From NCBI RefSeq assembly GCF_018283675.1, contig NZ_JAGVRK010000001.1, positions 3,038,001-3,102,000 on the forward strand: a DNA stretch of 64,000 bases, read 5' to 3'. Each line of letters starts with the position of its first letter. The first letter of the stretch is position 1. Both the position numbers and the translations under genes were made by a program. Under the pieces are notes generated by a model that did no database searches, was not told the DNA's origin, and saw nothing but the letters and a program-made list of their open reading frames with translations. The stretch comes from Metabacillus flavus (GTDB lineage Bacteria; Bacillota; Bacilli; Bacillales; Bacillaceae). Below are positions 1 to 8,823 of this stretch, one piece after another.

Positions 1-339
1 TATTTGCCTGCACTCATCAGTTCAGTGGTCATGTTTTTAATTGCCGGAGCAGCTCTGTTTATCCCATTTAAAAACAGAAACACTCTGGGAAGACCGAGAA
101 TTGCCATGGTCGCTGTTTTATTGCAATATTTTTTCGCAAGCTATGCCTACGGACGCGCCCATCTTCCATATATGATTTATCCTGATATTACACTCGACGC
201 AGGATTCACTGATCCAAATACATTTCATGCTCTATTTATCAGCTACATTGTAGGGTTTGCCATTCTTTTTCCAGGCTTCATTTTCTTCTGGAACTTGTTT
301 ATGAAAAACCCCAAAACCGCAGAGGAAAATGAATCCTGA
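1..339 (+). CDS. cydB: Cytochrome bd-type quinol oxidase subunit II, C-terminal part
   Basis: The reading frame is open from the first base, so this is the 3' end of a gene that begins outside the window. About 112 residues are visible. They hold two hydrophobic segments (near visible residues 2-22 and 76-100) and a loop with the motif AYGRAHLPYMIYPDI, which resembles the conserved C-terminal region of CydB. CydB forms, with CydA, a membrane terminal oxidase that oxidises quinol and reduces oxygen. The tail after the last helix is short and charged (KNPKTAEENES). I infer the cydB assignment from this motif and the helix pattern; the YthB-type paralogue of bacilli is an equally good name. No terminator follows directly; the next gene starts 66 bases downstream with its own ribosome binding site. 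Confidence 0.85.
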   Translation, partial: YLPALISSVVMFLIAGAALFIPFKNRNTLGRPRIAMVAVLLQYFFASYAYGRAHLPYMIYPDITLDAGFTDPNTFHALFISYIVGFAILFPGFIFFWNLFMKNPKTAEENES

Positions 340-404
340 AGATATCAGGTATGCAATGGCAGCCAAAGTGAAAAAATAACATTAAAGTGAAGGAGGAATA
401 CAGG

Positions 405-566
405 ATGTCCCATCAAAAAATTCAATGTGAAGTAAACAACTGCACCTACTGGGGCCAAGGCAACAACTGTACGGCCGATGCCATCTATGTAGTCAGCCAT
501 GCAGGGAATCATGCAAGCAAAAGCGAAGAAACAGACTGCAAAACCTTTAAACCACAGGATCTATGA
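405..566 (+). CDS. DUF1540 domain protein, 53 aa
   Basis: A 53-residue protein starting at ATG 405 behind an AGGAGG ribosome binding site (391-396, 8 bases spacing). It has four cysteines arranged as C8, C13, C22 and C45, typical of DUF1540 proteins, which are short cysteine-containing proteins common in Bacillaceae and thought to bind metal. The cysteine spacing, the family's usual length of about 50 residues and the Rho-independent terminator seven bases after the stop make this a real gene although it is very short. Function is unknown. It lies between cydB and a repeat element and is probably transcribed as its own unit or as the end of the cydB transcript. Confidence 0.85.
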   Translation: MSHQKIQCEVNNCTYWGQGNNCTADAIYVVSHAGNHASKSEETDCKTFKPQDL

Positions 567-572
567 GTAAAT

Positions 573-596
573 CCGGCCTAATGGCCGGGTTTTTTC
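573..596 (+). terminator. Rho-independent terminator of the DUF1540 gene
   Basis: CCGGCC (573-578) pairs with GGCCGG (583-588) and is followed by a GTTTTTT run on the plus strand. Confidence 0.9.
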
Positions 597-634
597 ATTT
601 GGCCATGTTAAAGCATGATGTTGATTTTTGACAC

Positions 635-767
635 CTGTTGATTGGAGCGGAAGGCGTGAGACTCTTGCGGGAGCAGCGGGACAGGTGAGACCCCGCAGCG
701 GCGAAGCCAGGAGGAGGCTCACCGCCCGCCCAAAGATAAGCGAATGCCTGCTAGCTGCAATCAACAG
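635..767. repeat. Structured dispersed intergenic repeat, about 133 bp
   Basis: The element is bounded by a perfect 10-bp inverted repeat, CTGTTGATTG (635-644) and CAATCAACAG (758-767). Inside it is GC-rich with nested complementary pieces (for example GCGGGAGCAGCGGG, CCCCGC and GGAGGCTCACCGCCCGCC), so it can fold into a long hairpin on either strand. I recognise this sequence type from memory as a non-coding repeat scattered between genes in many Bacillaceae; I have no search to prove it. It carries no gene. A more diverged relative seems to lie at 39596-39656. Confidence 0.75.
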
Positions 768-827
768 CTAAGTTTCACAGGACTTTCATTTAGAACCCGG
801 CAGCCCTGCACACCTTTTGAAAACAGT

Positions 828-855
828 AAAAAAACACCAGTAAATCGTACTGGTG
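828..855 (-). terminator. Terminator of the 57-aa protein gene
   Basis: CACCAGTA (835-842) and TACTGGTG (848-855) form an 8-bp stem with a 5-base loop. Read on the minus strand it is followed by seven T. Confidence 0.85.
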
Positions 856-881
856 CAAACAGATGAGCGCTTTTGGATGGG

Positions 882-1055
882 TTATTGGGTTAGAGTTTGC
901 TGGGCTTGAAGCAGCAGGTCTTGAATTTCGTCTTTGGAGAGCTGGGTCAGCTCCTGGACGGTGTCAGGGGAGACATTGCGTTTTAACAGCAGCGCGGCTA
1001 TAAACCTTTTCCTTTTCAGCGGATCGTGATCACTGGTTCCAGCACAAGCATTCAT
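882..1055 (-). CDS. Hypothetical protein, 57 aa, HTH-like segment
   Basis: A short gene ending next to a clear terminator. I start it at ATG 1055 because a strong AAAGGAGGG ribosome binding site (1067-1075) lies 11 bases upstream; a GTG at 1079 would place this site inside the coding region. The product is MNACAGTSD followed by a basic stretch PLKRKRFIAALLLKRN and SPDTVQELTQLSKDEIQDLL. The last part resembles the helical 'V-x-x-x-T-x-L-S-x-x-E-I' end seen in many small helix-turn-helix segments, including the C-termini of PD-(D/E)XK recombination-promoting nucleases. That likeness may be coincidental and I assign no function. It lies downstream of the men operon, with its own ribosome binding site and terminator. 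Confidence 0.6.
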   Translation of the reverse strand: MNACAGTSDHDPLKRKRFIAALLLKRNVSPDTVQELTQLSKDEIQDLLLQAQQTLTQ

Positions 1056-1158
1056 AAAATGTGGATCCCTCCTTTCCACGAAAGTATAGCGCTGAAAAAG
1101 GCTTGGGGCAAAGCAGCATATTGCTTTTATCTCCCTTTATTTAGCGTTTTTACTTGTA

Positions 1159-1190
1159 AAAAAATAATAACCCCGGCTTAGGAGGTTATT
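1159..1190 (-). terminator. Terminator of the menFDHBEC operon
   Basis: AATAACC (1166-1172) and GGTTATT (1184-1190) form the stem; on the minus strand a T-rich tail follows (complement of 1158-1164). It overlaps the menC stop codon. Confidence 0.8.
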
Positions 1191-2295
1191 TTGAAAACGT
1201 AAAAATCTGTTTTGTATATTTTTTTAATAGCTGCCGGTTTACTTCAAATCCAATTCCTGGACCTTCGGGAACTAGAATTTCTCCGTTTTCTACGATGACT
1301 TCAGGTACAATGATGTCCTCATGCCAATATCTTGACGAGGACGAAATATCCCCTGGAATGGAGAAATTTGAAAGCGACGCCGCGGCAATATTATGGGCTC
1401 TGGAAATTCCCGTTTCAAGCATTCCTCCGCACCAAACTGGAATTCCCTGTGCCTGGCAGATATCGTGAATTTTTTTTGTCTCGGCTAGTCCTCCTACCCT
1501 GCCTGGTTTAATATTGATGATTCGGCAGCTGCCCAGGTTTATTGCTTTTCTGGCGTCATCTGCCGATTCAATACTTTCATCAAGACAGATCGGAGTTTGG
1601 ATTTTTCTTTGCAAAACAGCATGGTCGATGATATCATCAGCAGCTAACGGCTGTTCAATCATCATTAATTCAAATTCGTCCAGCGCTTTCAACAGGTCTG
1701 CCTGTTCAAGTGAATAGGCGGAGTTCGCATCTGCCATCAATGGCAAATTTGGATAAGCCCTTCGGATTTCCCTGATTAATTCAATATCTCTGCCAGGCTT
1801 GATTTTCACCTTAAATCTTTTATATCCGGAAGCAAGTGCACCTTCTATTGAAGCAAGCATTTCCTGAAGAGGGGCCAGGCCAATTACGATACCAGCTTCA
1901 ATATGCCGCTTCGTTCCTCCCATTAGGTTCGATAAGGACTGCCCAGTTTGCCTGCCATACAGATCCCAGCAAGCCATTTCAAGAGCTGCCTTCGCCATCC
2001 GGTTTCGTTTCAAGCTTGAAAAGGAAGCACTTACTTCATTTGGGTGGGAGTAATCTGTGTTCAGACAAATCGGAATCAGAAAATCTTCAAGCATATGCGC
2101 ACTCGTCTTAACCGTTTCCTCTGTATACCAGGGAGAAGAAAAAGCGACGCCCTCCCCCCATCCAATTATGCCCTGTTCGTCCTCAGCTTCTACGATAATG
2201 CTTTCCCTGTTTTCTACTCTTTCAAGACTTGATTCAAATGGTTCAACAAGCTTCATTTCCGTCAGATGCAAGGTTATTTTTTTTATTTTCATCAT
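1186..2295 (-). CDS. menC: o-Succinylbenzoate synthase
   Basis: A 369-residue enolase-superfamily enzyme that dehydrates SHCHC to o-succinylbenzoate in menaquinone synthesis. The superfamily catalytic set is complete: the base pair Lys162/Lys164 (FKVKIKP), metal ligands Asp189 (ADAN), Glu214 (IEQP) and Asp239 (LDES), and the second base Lys263 (NIKPGR). The N-terminal capping domain covers about residues 1-125 and the barrel the rest. Start ATG 2295 overlaps the menE stop by four bases, which indicates translational coupling, and menC is the last gene of the men operon. Enolase relatives in bacilli can also racemise N-succinylamino acids, but the men context makes the OSB synthase role the likely one. 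Confidence 0.95.
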   Translation of the reverse strand: MMKIKKITLHLTEMKLVEPFESSLERVENRESIIVEAEDEQGIIGWGEGVAFSSPWYTEETVKTSAHMLEDFLIPICLNTDYSHPNEVSASFSSLKRNRMAKAALEMACWDLYGRQTGQSLSNLMGGTKRHIEAGIVIGLAPLQEMLASIEGALASGYKRFKVKIKPGRDIELIREIRRAYPNLPLMADANSAYSLEQADLLKALDEFELMMIEQPLAADDIIDHAVLQRKIQTPICLDESIESADDARKAINLGSCRIINIKPGRVGGLAETKKIHDICQAQGIPVWCGGMLETGISRAHNIAAASLSNFSIPGDISSSSRYWHEDIIVPEVIVENGEILVPEGPGIGFEVNRQLLKKYTKQIFTFSK

Positions 2296-3752
2296 TGCAT
2301 CATCCCTTTCAATACATGTCTTTGAAGCTTGCGGGAGGCGTTTCTCGGGAGTTGGCTTACAAAAGTAATCCCATTGGGCACTTTATATTTTGCCAATTTT
2401 TTAGCGCTGAAGTGAAGCAGTTCATTCGCAGTCAGGTTTTCTGAGGCTACTACGAATGCGTACGGGACCTGTCCCCATTTTTCGTCTGGAACTGCTGTAA
2501 CTCCTGCTTCCTTTACCAAAGGATGCTCCATCAGCACCGATTCAATTTCTGCAGGATATATGTTTTCGCCACCTGAGATGATTAAATCTGAGCGCCTGTC
2601 CAGAACATAAAGGAAACCATCCTCATCCATTCGCCCGATGTCACCCGTATGAAGCCAGCCTTTTTTAAGCGCTCTCGCTGTAGCCTCTTGCCTGTTCCAA
2701 TATCCCTTCATGACATTCGGTCCTTTAACCATAATTTCACCCGGCTCGTTGATTTCTGCAGCAGCTCCGGATTCTTTCACAATTTTTATTTGGCACGGGA
2801 AAAGCGGTTTTCCGGCAGAGCCTGATTTCCGAAGTGAATCTTCCATGGAGAGTGTTGCAAACTGAGAGGAGGTTTCCGTCATACCATAGGTTTGAACGAC
2901 AGGAATGTCCTTCTCTTTGCATTGATTAAGTAAGGACGCAGGCGCAGGCCCCCCGCCTAAAAGCATGCAGCGGAATGTTTTTGGATAGGAACGCTCTTTA
3001 AGATTTTCCAGCATCCCGTCAAGCATCGTACTCACCACTGAAATGATACTGGTTTTATTATGGATGATGGATTGATTAATGGTTTCGGCATCAAAACGCT
3101 CATGGAGGCTAACGGTCATTCCGTAAATAACACTTCTAAACAAAATAGAAAGCCCGCTTATATGAAACAAAGGCACTGCTGCCAGCCATTTGTCTTCCGT
3201 ATGCAAACCAAGGTTTAGTGCAGAACCAACGGCGCTCCAATAGTGATTGCCGAACGTTTGCATGACCCCTTTCGGTTTTCCTGTCGTACCGGAAGTGTAC
3301 ATAATGACTGCAGTTTGATTTAAATCGTATTCTTCCTCGTATACTGCAGGCTTTTGTAATAAACGTACGGCATCCATTAAGGATAATTTTTTATTTTCAT
3401 TTACTGGTACGCGGTCATAATATTCCGGAGATGCTATGATGAGTTTTGCTCTAGAATCGAGAAACTGATACTCCCATTCTTCTTCTGTAAGCCTTGTATT
3501 TAAAAGGACTGCAGTTGCCCCGCAATAAAACACTGCATGAATAATTTTGACCATTTCTGCACTGTTCCCCATCAGAATGGCAATATGATCGCCCTTCTGG
3601 ATTCCAAGGCTCCCTAAAGCGCCAGCCCTTCCCAGCACTTCTTGATGCAGCTCCAAAAAGGTTAAGGATTCTTCCGCTGTCTCTAAAGCAATCCTCTCAG
3701 GTGTCATATACGCCCGCTGCTTGAGCCAGTTCGGCATAGTCGTTGTTTCCAT
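2292..3752 (-). CDS. menE: o-Succinylbenzoate-CoA ligase
   Basis: A 486-residue ANL-superfamily adenylate-forming enzyme that activates o-succinylbenzoate with ATP and CoA. Visible motifs are YTSGTTGKPKG (residues 152-162, phosphate loop), YGMTETSSQ (near 285), HTGDIGRMDEDG (near 370), GGENIYPAEIE (hinge region) and the C-terminal catalytic-lysine region RNASRKLQRHVLKG. ATG 3752 follows an AGAGGAGG ribosome binding site at good spacing. It sits downstream of menB, separated by 93 bases that contain a strong hairpin, and overlaps menC by four bases. The length and all motifs fit MenE; nothing is missing. Confidence 0.96.
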   Translation of the reverse strand: METTTMPNWLKQRAYMTPERIALETAEESLTFLELHQEVLGRAGALGSLGIQKGDHIAILMGNSAEMVKIIHAVFYCGATAVLLNTRLTEEEWEYQFLDSRAKLIIASPEYYDRVPVNENKKLSLMDAVRLLQKPAVYEEEYDLNQTAVIMYTSGTTGKPKGVMQTFGNHYWSAVGSALNLGLHTEDKWLAAVPLFHISGLSILFRSVIYGMTVSLHERFDAETINQSIIHNKTSIISVVSTMLDGMLENLKERSYPKTFRCMLLGGGPAPASLLNQCKEKDIPVVQTYGMTETSSQFATLSMEDSLRKSGSAGKPLFPCQIKIVKESGAAAEINEPGEIMVKGPNVMKGYWNRQEATARALKKGWLHTGDIGRMDEDGFLYVLDRRSDLIISGGENIYPAEIESVLMEHPLVKEAGVTAVPDEKWGQVPYAFVVASENLTANELLHFSAKKLAKYKVPNGITFVSQLPRNASRKLQRHVLKGMMQ

Positions 3753-3807
3753 GGTTCTGCCTCCTCTCTTAATGGTTATCCAAACTAACCAAGCTTTTAA
3801 TACAAAG

Positions 3808-3834
3808 ACAGGCAGCCGGTTAAGGGCTGCCTGT
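3808..3834 (-). promoter_or_regulatory. Intra-operon hairpin between menB and menE
   Basis: ACAGGCAGCC (3808-3817) pairs perfectly with GGCTGCCTGT (3825-3834), a 10-bp stem with a 7-base loop. On the minus strand the tail is only moderately T-rich (CTTTGTATT), so it may be a partial terminator, a processing site or an mRNA stabiliser that sets the ratio of menE-menC to menFDHB. Confidence 0.6.
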
Positions 3835-3845
3835 AAAGCTTCGGT

Positions 3846-4664
3846 TTAAGGAAAACGAGGGAATTGCTTGAAATCAGGATCGCGTTTTTCTTTAAACGCA
3901 TCTCTTCCTTCTTTCGCTTCATCCGTTGTGTAATATAAAAGAGTTGCATCACCGGCAAATTGCTGAATTCCTGCAAGACCATCTGTATCTGCGTTAAATG
4001 CAGCTTTAAGGAAGCGGATAGCAGTTGGACTCTTTTCAAGAATCTCCTCACACCATTGAACTGTTTCTTTTTCAAGCTGTTCAATCGGTACAACGGTATT
4101 GACAAGTCCCATATCCAACGCTTCCTGTGCATTGTATTGACGGCAAAGGAACCAAATTTCACGGGCTTTTTTATGGCCTACGATTCGTGCTAGATAGCCT
4201 GAACCGTATCCGGCATCAAAGCTTCCCACTTTAGGTCCTGTTTGTCCAAATACGGCATTATCCGCTGCAATCGTCAAATCACAGACGATATGAAGAACAT
4301 GTCCTCCTCCGATTGCATAGCCTGCTACCATTGCGATAACCGGTTTAGGAATAACACGGATCAGTCTTTGCAGGTCAAGAACATTTAGACGAGGGATTTG
4401 GTCTTCGCCTACATAGCCGCCATGGCCGCGTACTTTTTGGTCTCCGCCTGAACAGAAGGCTTTTTCACCGGCACCTGTCAGGATAATAACTCCCACATTG
4501 GAGTCGTCTCTTGCATAAGCAAAAGCATCAATAAGCTCCATTACCGTTTTTGGACGGAATGCGTTATGTACTTCCGGGCGGTTAATGGTGATTTTTGCAA
4601 TTCCATTGTAAGTTTCATAAAGAATATCTTCATATTTACGTTCTGCTACCCATTCAAATGACAT
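3846..4664 (-). CDS. menB: 1,4-Dihydroxy-2-naphthoyl-CoA synthase
   Basis: A 272-residue crotonase-fold enzyme that closes the second ring of the naphthoquinone from o-succinylbenzoyl-CoA. Typical features are the oxyanion-hole regions ([19 protein letters not shown] and [21 protein letters not shown]), the conserved [19 protein letters not shown] stretch, and the C-terminal [15 protein letters not shown] ending that is characteristic of MenB. Start ATG 4664 has a GGGAGG site eight bases upstream. It lies 13 bases after menH in the same operon. Length and motifs match the family closely. Confidence 0.97.
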   Translation of the reverse strand: MSFEWVAERKYEDILYETYNGIAKITINRPEVHNAFRPKTVMELIDAFAYARDDSNVGVIILTGAGEKAFCSGGDQKVRGHGGYVGEDQIPRLNVLDLQRLIRVIPKPVIAMVAGYAIGGGHVLHIVCDLTIAADNAVFGQTGPKVGSFDAGYGSGYLARIVGHKKAREIWFLCRQYNAQEALDMGLVNTVVPIEQLEKETVQWCEEILEKSPTAIRFLKAAFNADTDGLAGIQQFAGDATLLYYTTDEAKEGRDAFKEKRDPDFKQFPRFP

Positions 4665-4677
4665 TCTGAAAACCTCC

Positions 4678-5481
4678 CTATTGTTTTAGAAACCCATTTA
4701 CTATTGTACCAAAAATCCGAGGTTGTTCCACATGGATTGCATGGCCTGCATCATTTACTTCTATATACCGGCTATTTTCAAACAGTTCGGCCATTTCTCT
4801 TCCGATTTTGCAAAACTTGGCATCAAGCTCTCCAACCAGTATAAGGACGGGCAGAAGGCATTGGTGTAGTTGTCCCCACCAGCTATACTGAATACCCGTA
4901 CCCATCCCCCGGAGACTGTTGGCAAGTCCTATAGTGCTATTTGAAAGACGCTGTTCCCGAATCGCCCGTCTTTTTTCCGGCGGAAGAGCTGCCTGACTTG
5001 AAAACAGCGGCAGCTTTTCCCATGCATCAACAAAAGAAGCAACCCCGCCTGCCGTTATTTTTTCTGCTAAAAGTCTGTCGCTGTTTATCCGCTTTGTTCT
5101 CTCCTCAAGCGTCTTAAGACCCGGAGAGGCACTTTCAAGAATCAAATGAGACACTCTTTCCGGAAACAGTATGGTAAAGTTCAATGCTGTGCGGCCACCC
5201 ATTGAATAGCCGGCAACAGCTGCTTTGTTAATATCCAGTTCATCTAAAATAACAGCTAGATCCTTGCATACTTCGGCCATTGTATAGCGTGCTTCTTCAG
5301 CAGGTGCTTCCGTCTTCCCATGACCGATTAAATCAATTAGAATGAGCTTCCACCCTGTGAGCGCTGGGATCATTTCTTCCCAGTCGCTGCCTGCACCCGT
5401 AAATCCATGCAGGAGCAAAAGAGGAGAACCTCCACCGATGACTTGGAAATGATAGCGCACACCTCTGATCGTTTTAATCAT
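4678..5481 (-). CDS. menH: 2-Succinyl-6-hydroxy-2,4-cyclohexadiene-1-carboxylate synthase
   Basis: A 267-residue alpha/beta hydrolase (YtxM type) that removes pyruvate from SEPHCHC to give SHCHC. The HGFTG oxyanion motif is at residues 25-29. The catalytic triad is Ser93 in GYSMGG, Asp220 in GELDAKF and His247 in DAGHAIH. The start overlaps the menD end by eight bases and has only a weak ribosome binding site of its own, so it is probably translated by coupling. Its place between menD and menB matches the pathway order. Confidence 0.94.
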   Translation of the reverse strand: MIKTIRGVRYHFQVIGGGSPLLLLHGFTGAGSDWEEMIPALTGWKLILIDLIGHGKTEAPAEEARYTMAEVCKDLAVILDELDINKAAVAGYSMGGRTALNFTILFPERVSHLILESASPGLKTLEERTKRINSDRLLAEKITAGGVASFVDAWEKLPLFSSQAALPPEKRRAIREQRLSNSTIGLANSLRGMGTGIQYSWWGQLHQCLLPVLILVGELDAKFCKIGREMAELFENSRYIEVNDAGHAIHVEQPRIFGTIVNGFLKQ

Positions 5482-7222
5482 AGCTTACATCTTTCATTAT
5501 TTCCTGGGAAACAAATTGCAGCAAATCACGATGTATTTTGACACGTGTTTTGCGGTTTGTAGGAACTTCAATAATCTGGATACCTTTTTGTCCTGCAGAC
5601 GTTTTAAAAGCCGACGCGAATTCTTCCCAACTTTGAATAAGAGAATATTCTGCTCCATATAATTGAGCCGCTTTTCCATAGTCCAGGCCAATAGGTGTAC
5701 CGAATAATTGCTCAAAATGCTTTTCTTCGGCAGATTGGGGCAGGAATGAAAAAATTCCTCCGCCATCGTTATTCAGCAACACAATAGTCAAAGACAGATC
5801 ATTCAACTTGGCTCCCAAGAGACCATTTAAATCGTGATAAAAAGATAAGTCTCCAATGACGAGAACGGTAGGAGATTGAGAAGCTGCCGCCACTCCCATG
5901 CTTGAGGAAACAACACCATCAATCCCGTTTGCCCCTCTATTAGCGTAAATGGTAATATTCTTATCCGTTACTCCGAAATACGTATCAGCATCCCGTATAG
6001 GCATACTGTTTCCTACAAATAGCTGGGAATCATCCGGCATAAGCTCCATCAGCTCCAGGAATGCTTTTCCTTCAAATAAATCGCCGCCCTCGTCAAGTAA
6101 AGGCAGATGATTTCTAAAAATTTGATTGGCATGCTTCCATGCTAAAGCATACTCATCATTTTTCTTGAAAATTTCAGTTGAAAGCTCTCGGCAAAAGGCT
6201 GCTTCATCAACAGAAAACATTTCTGCAGCTGCTAAAGTCGGGTCGCGCCACTTGCCATTCTGATCAACGACAATCTGATAAATCTCAGGTGAATCTCTGA
6301 GCATAAGAAACAGCGGCTTAGAAACGGGCATGGCTCCCAATCGGATGACCGCTTCAGGTTTTAGTCTCTCTCTTAATGTTTCATCTTTTAATATGGAATC
6401 ATAATTTTCAATAATCATGTCTTTTGAGTGAGAACCTGTCCGCATATTGGAAAGGGGGTCGGCAAGTACCGGAAATCCTGTCGCTGATGCAAGAGCTGCC
6501 ACAGCCTCCTTGTATGCATGTCCTTGTATTTCCCCGCATACAATCAATCCCTTTTCCATACCGCTCAGTGACTCAATCAGCCTTTTAATTTCTGCGCCTT
6601 CAGCCAGTGTAACTGCCTGGCCTTTACGTGCTTGTTTTTGTCTCGTTCCTTCTTCCCGCCAAAGGGAAGGAAGTTCGAGATTAGGAATCAGGGGTTCTCT
6701 GAATGGAAAATTCAAATGGACCGGGCCCATTGGTACAGCAGCTGACTGGCTGTACGCTCGTGCCGCTAGAGTTCTGGCATACCGGTGCATAAAGGGCCGA
6801 TCCTCTGGAATTGCTGCATCAGTAAACCATTTTACATAGCTTCCGTACATTTCATTCTGATTAATCGCTTGAGGAGCTCCTACATCCCTCAATTCATGCG
6901 GACGATCTGCTGTCAGCACGACTAATGGTACATTTGAATAATGAGCTTCAACCACTGCTGGATAGTAATTAGCAGCAGCTGTACCGGATGTGCACAATAA
7001 AGCAACGGGCCGCTGGAGGCGCTTTGCCATTCCGAGAGCATAAAAACCAGCGGATCTCTCATCAATTTGGAGATGAGTCCTTACTTCAGGGTGCTCTGCA
7101 AGCAGAATGGCAAAAGGAGTTGATCTTGAGCCCGGGCTGATCACGGCATCTGTTATCCCCTGTGCTGCAAGCTCATCAATAAATCCTGCAGCATAACGGG
7201 TTAAAGAATCACGTCCTGTCAT
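5474..7222 (-). CDS. menD: SEPHCHC synthase (2-succinyl-5-enolpyruvyl-6-hydroxy-3-cyclohexene-1-carboxylate synthase)
   Basis: A 582-residue thiamine-diphosphate enzyme that joins 2-oxoglutarate to isochorismate, the committed step of menaquinone synthesis. The N-terminal pyrimidine-binding domain carries SPGSRSTPFAILLAEHPEV and the glutamate of DERSAGFYALGMAK. The C-terminal domain has GNSMPIRDADTYF and the diphosphate motif that runs from GDLSFYHD to LNNDGGGIFSFLPQ. ATG 7222 follows AGGAGG at eight bases. It overlaps menF by 14 bases and menH by eight, so the three are a tightly packed translational unit. Confidence 0.97.
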   Translation of the reverse strand: MTGRDSLTRYAAGFIDELAAQGITDAVISPGSRSTPFAILLAEHPEVRTHLQIDERSAGFYALGMAKRLQRPVALLCTSGTAAANYYPAVVEAHYSNVPLVVLTADRPHELRDVGAPQAINQNEMYGSYVKWFTDAAIPEDRPFMHRYARTLAARAYSQSAAVPMGPVHLNFPFREPLIPNLELPSLWREEGTRQKQARKGQAVTLAEGAEIKRLIESLSGMEKGLIVCGEIQGHAYKEAVAALASATGFPVLADPLSNMRTGSHSKDMIIENYDSILKDETLRERLKPEAVIRLGAMPVSKPLFLMLRDSPEIYQIVVDQNGKWRDPTLAAAEMFSVDEAAFCRELSTEIFKKNDEYALAWKHANQIFRNHLPLLDEGGDLFEGKAFLELMELMPDDSQLFVGNSMPIRDADTYFGVTDKNITIYANRGANGIDGVVSSSMGVAAASQSPTVLVIGDLSFYHDLNGLLGAKLNDLSLTIVLLNNDGGGIFSFLPQSAEEKHFEQLFGTPIGLDYGKAAQLYGAEYSLIQSWEEFASAFKTSAGQKGIQIIEVPTNRKTRVKIHRDLLQFVSQEIMKDVSYD

Positions 7223-8627
7223 ATTTCAGGCCTCCTAAAGCTGAAAGCATCGGCCTTAGCTTCATTTTTGTCTCTTCATATTCCATCTCCGGATCTGAAT
7301 CCTTAACAATTCCGCACCCTGCATATAAAACAGCGGAATTTTCATTCACAAGACTTGAGCGGATTGCGACTGCAAATTCACCGTTTCCTTCTGCATCAAG
7401 CCATCCGATCGGCGCGGCATACCAGCCCCGGTCCATCGGTTCGATATCTCTAATCATACTCATTGCTTTTTCCTGCGGCAATCCTCCAAGTGCCGGTGTC
7501 GGATGCAGGTGTTTAACGATATCAAGGAGCGAAGAATGTTTATTCAAGAATCCCTCAATTGGTGTATATAAATGCTGAACGTTTTTGGTTTTATAAATTC
7601 CCGGTCCATCCGGACAATGAAGATCTGAACAATGATTAAGAAGAGCTTCTCTTATCATTTTTACTACATAAGCATGTTCTTCAAGGTTTTTTTCGTCCTC
7701 CAGCAGCGCACTCTCGAGCATCTGATCCTCTTTATTCGATGACCCCCTTTTTATTGTTCCCGCAAGACATGCAGAACGGACGTGCTGATCCTTTATTTGC
7801 ACAAGCCTCTCCGGTGTAGCACCTATAAAGCTTGAGGTGCCGTTTTCAAAAATAAACCGGAAAGAGGATTGCTGCTCTTTAATCAGTGTTTTCAGGGCTC
7901 CCTGGACATCAATCGGCTTTTCAGAATCAAGGGTAATGTCTCTTGCAAGAACAACCTTATCAAGTTCTCCTTTGCGTATTGAATCTGTTGCCTTTGAAAT
8001 GGAGGCGAGCCATTCTTCTGTGTGGTGCTCATTCATTTCGAATGGAGCGGGAGTGCTGCAAGCAGTAATTTTACCCCTGCAAAGCTTCTTTATATACAAA
8101 GTCCGTTTAGTAAAGTCAGCCTCTGCCTCTTCAGCTGTCTCATTGGGCAAAATCACCTTTGAGATAGTGATTTCAGGCTTTTGCCCTTTTTTCCAGGTGC
8201 ATAAAAAACTCGGAAGAACAAACCGGCCTTCCTTATATGGCTTCCAGAGATGGTTATTATTTTTTAATGGATCAAAAGAAAATCCGCCCATTAGGATTGG
8301 ACCCTTTTTATAATCAGAATCTGCCGAGTCCGTATACTTTTTAAAGCGCTTCCATTCGATTTCAATCTCCGTAAATCTTGCATTGGACTGTTCAGCTGTA
8401 TCTATAATCCATTCATTTCCTGCTCCAACCATGGTCTCATCTGAATTAGGAGACATCCAAAATGTTCTCTCACCAGAATAAAGATCTTCCGCTGCAGCAT
8501 AAAAATGAAGGGGGTTAATATGTGGAACAGGAATGGTTCGGCTGACGATAACCTGCTGCCCCTGCCTGGCATCATCAACAGCTAAGGCTAAAGTCTCCCT
8601 GAATGTTTTGCGCATTGTGGTAATCAC
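7209..8627 (-). CDS. menF: Menaquinone-specific isochorismate synthase
   Basis: A 472-residue chorismate-utilising enzyme that isomerises chorismate to isochorismate; first gene of the men operon. The C-terminal catalytic half contains KVVLARDITL, FIGATPERLVQ, CLAGTIKRG, HPTPALGGLPQ, GWYAAPIGWLD and AGCGIVKDSDPEMEYEET, all family hallmarks. Two starts are possible. GTG 8627 gives MITTMRKTF, which resembles the beginning I remember for the B. subtilis enzyme. ATG 8615 gives a protein four residues shorter and has the better-placed AAGGTGAT ribosome binding site, about 7 bases upstream. I list the longer form. The promoter lies at 8666-8694. Confidence 0.95.
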   Translation of the reverse strand: MITTMRKTFRETLALAVDDARQGQQVIVSRTIPVPHINPLHFYAAAEDLYSGERTFWMSPNSDETMVGAGNEWIIDTAEQSNARFTEIEIEWKRFKKYTDSADSDYKKGPILMGGFSFDPLKNNNHLWKPYKEGRFVLPSFLCTWKKGQKPEITISKVILPNETAEEAEADFTKRTLYIKKLCRGKITACSTPAPFEMNEHHTEEWLASISKATDSIRKGELDKVVLARDITLDSEKPIDVQGALKTLIKEQQSSFRFIFENGTSSFIGATPERLVQIKDQHVRSACLAGTIKRGSSNKEDQMLESALLEDEKNLEEHAYVVKMIREALLNHCSDLHCPDGPGIYKTKNVQHLYTPIEGFLNKHSSLLDIVKHLHPTPALGGLPQEKAMSMIRDIEPMDRGWYAAPIGWLDAEGNGEFAVAIRSSLVNENSAVLYAGCGIVKDSDPEMEYEETKMKLRPMLSALGGLKYDRT

Positions 8628-8665
8628 CTTGCATACCCCCGTAATCCGTAAAAATCGCTTTTTCT

Positions 8666-8694
8666 AACATACACCCGCTTAAAGGGTGTGTCAA
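8666..8694 (-). promoter_or_regulatory. Sigma-A promoter of the men operon with an internal palindrome
   Basis: On the minus strand TTGACA (8694-8689), a 17-base spacer, and TATGTT (8671-8666). The spacer is almost filled by the inverted repeat ACACCC (8671-8676) / GGGTGT (8684-8689), which is a good candidate for a regulator site. Confidence 0.75.
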
Positions 8695-8794
8695 TAGAAT
8701 GAAACAGGCATATTCTGCTTCTCATCCTTATTATAATACGTTTTCTTATTCGAATAAATTGGAAACCCTCAGGAGCTATGCCCGCACGGACTCA

Positions 8795-8823
8795 TTGACA
8801 GTAAGTGTCTATTTAACTACACT
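8795..8823 (+). promoter_or_regulatory. Probable sigma-A promoter of menA
   Basis: TTGACA (8795-8800), 17 bases, then TACACT (8818-8823, four of six matches). A TATAAT at 8824-8829 also exists but would have a 23-base spacer from this -35 box. Confidence 0.6.
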
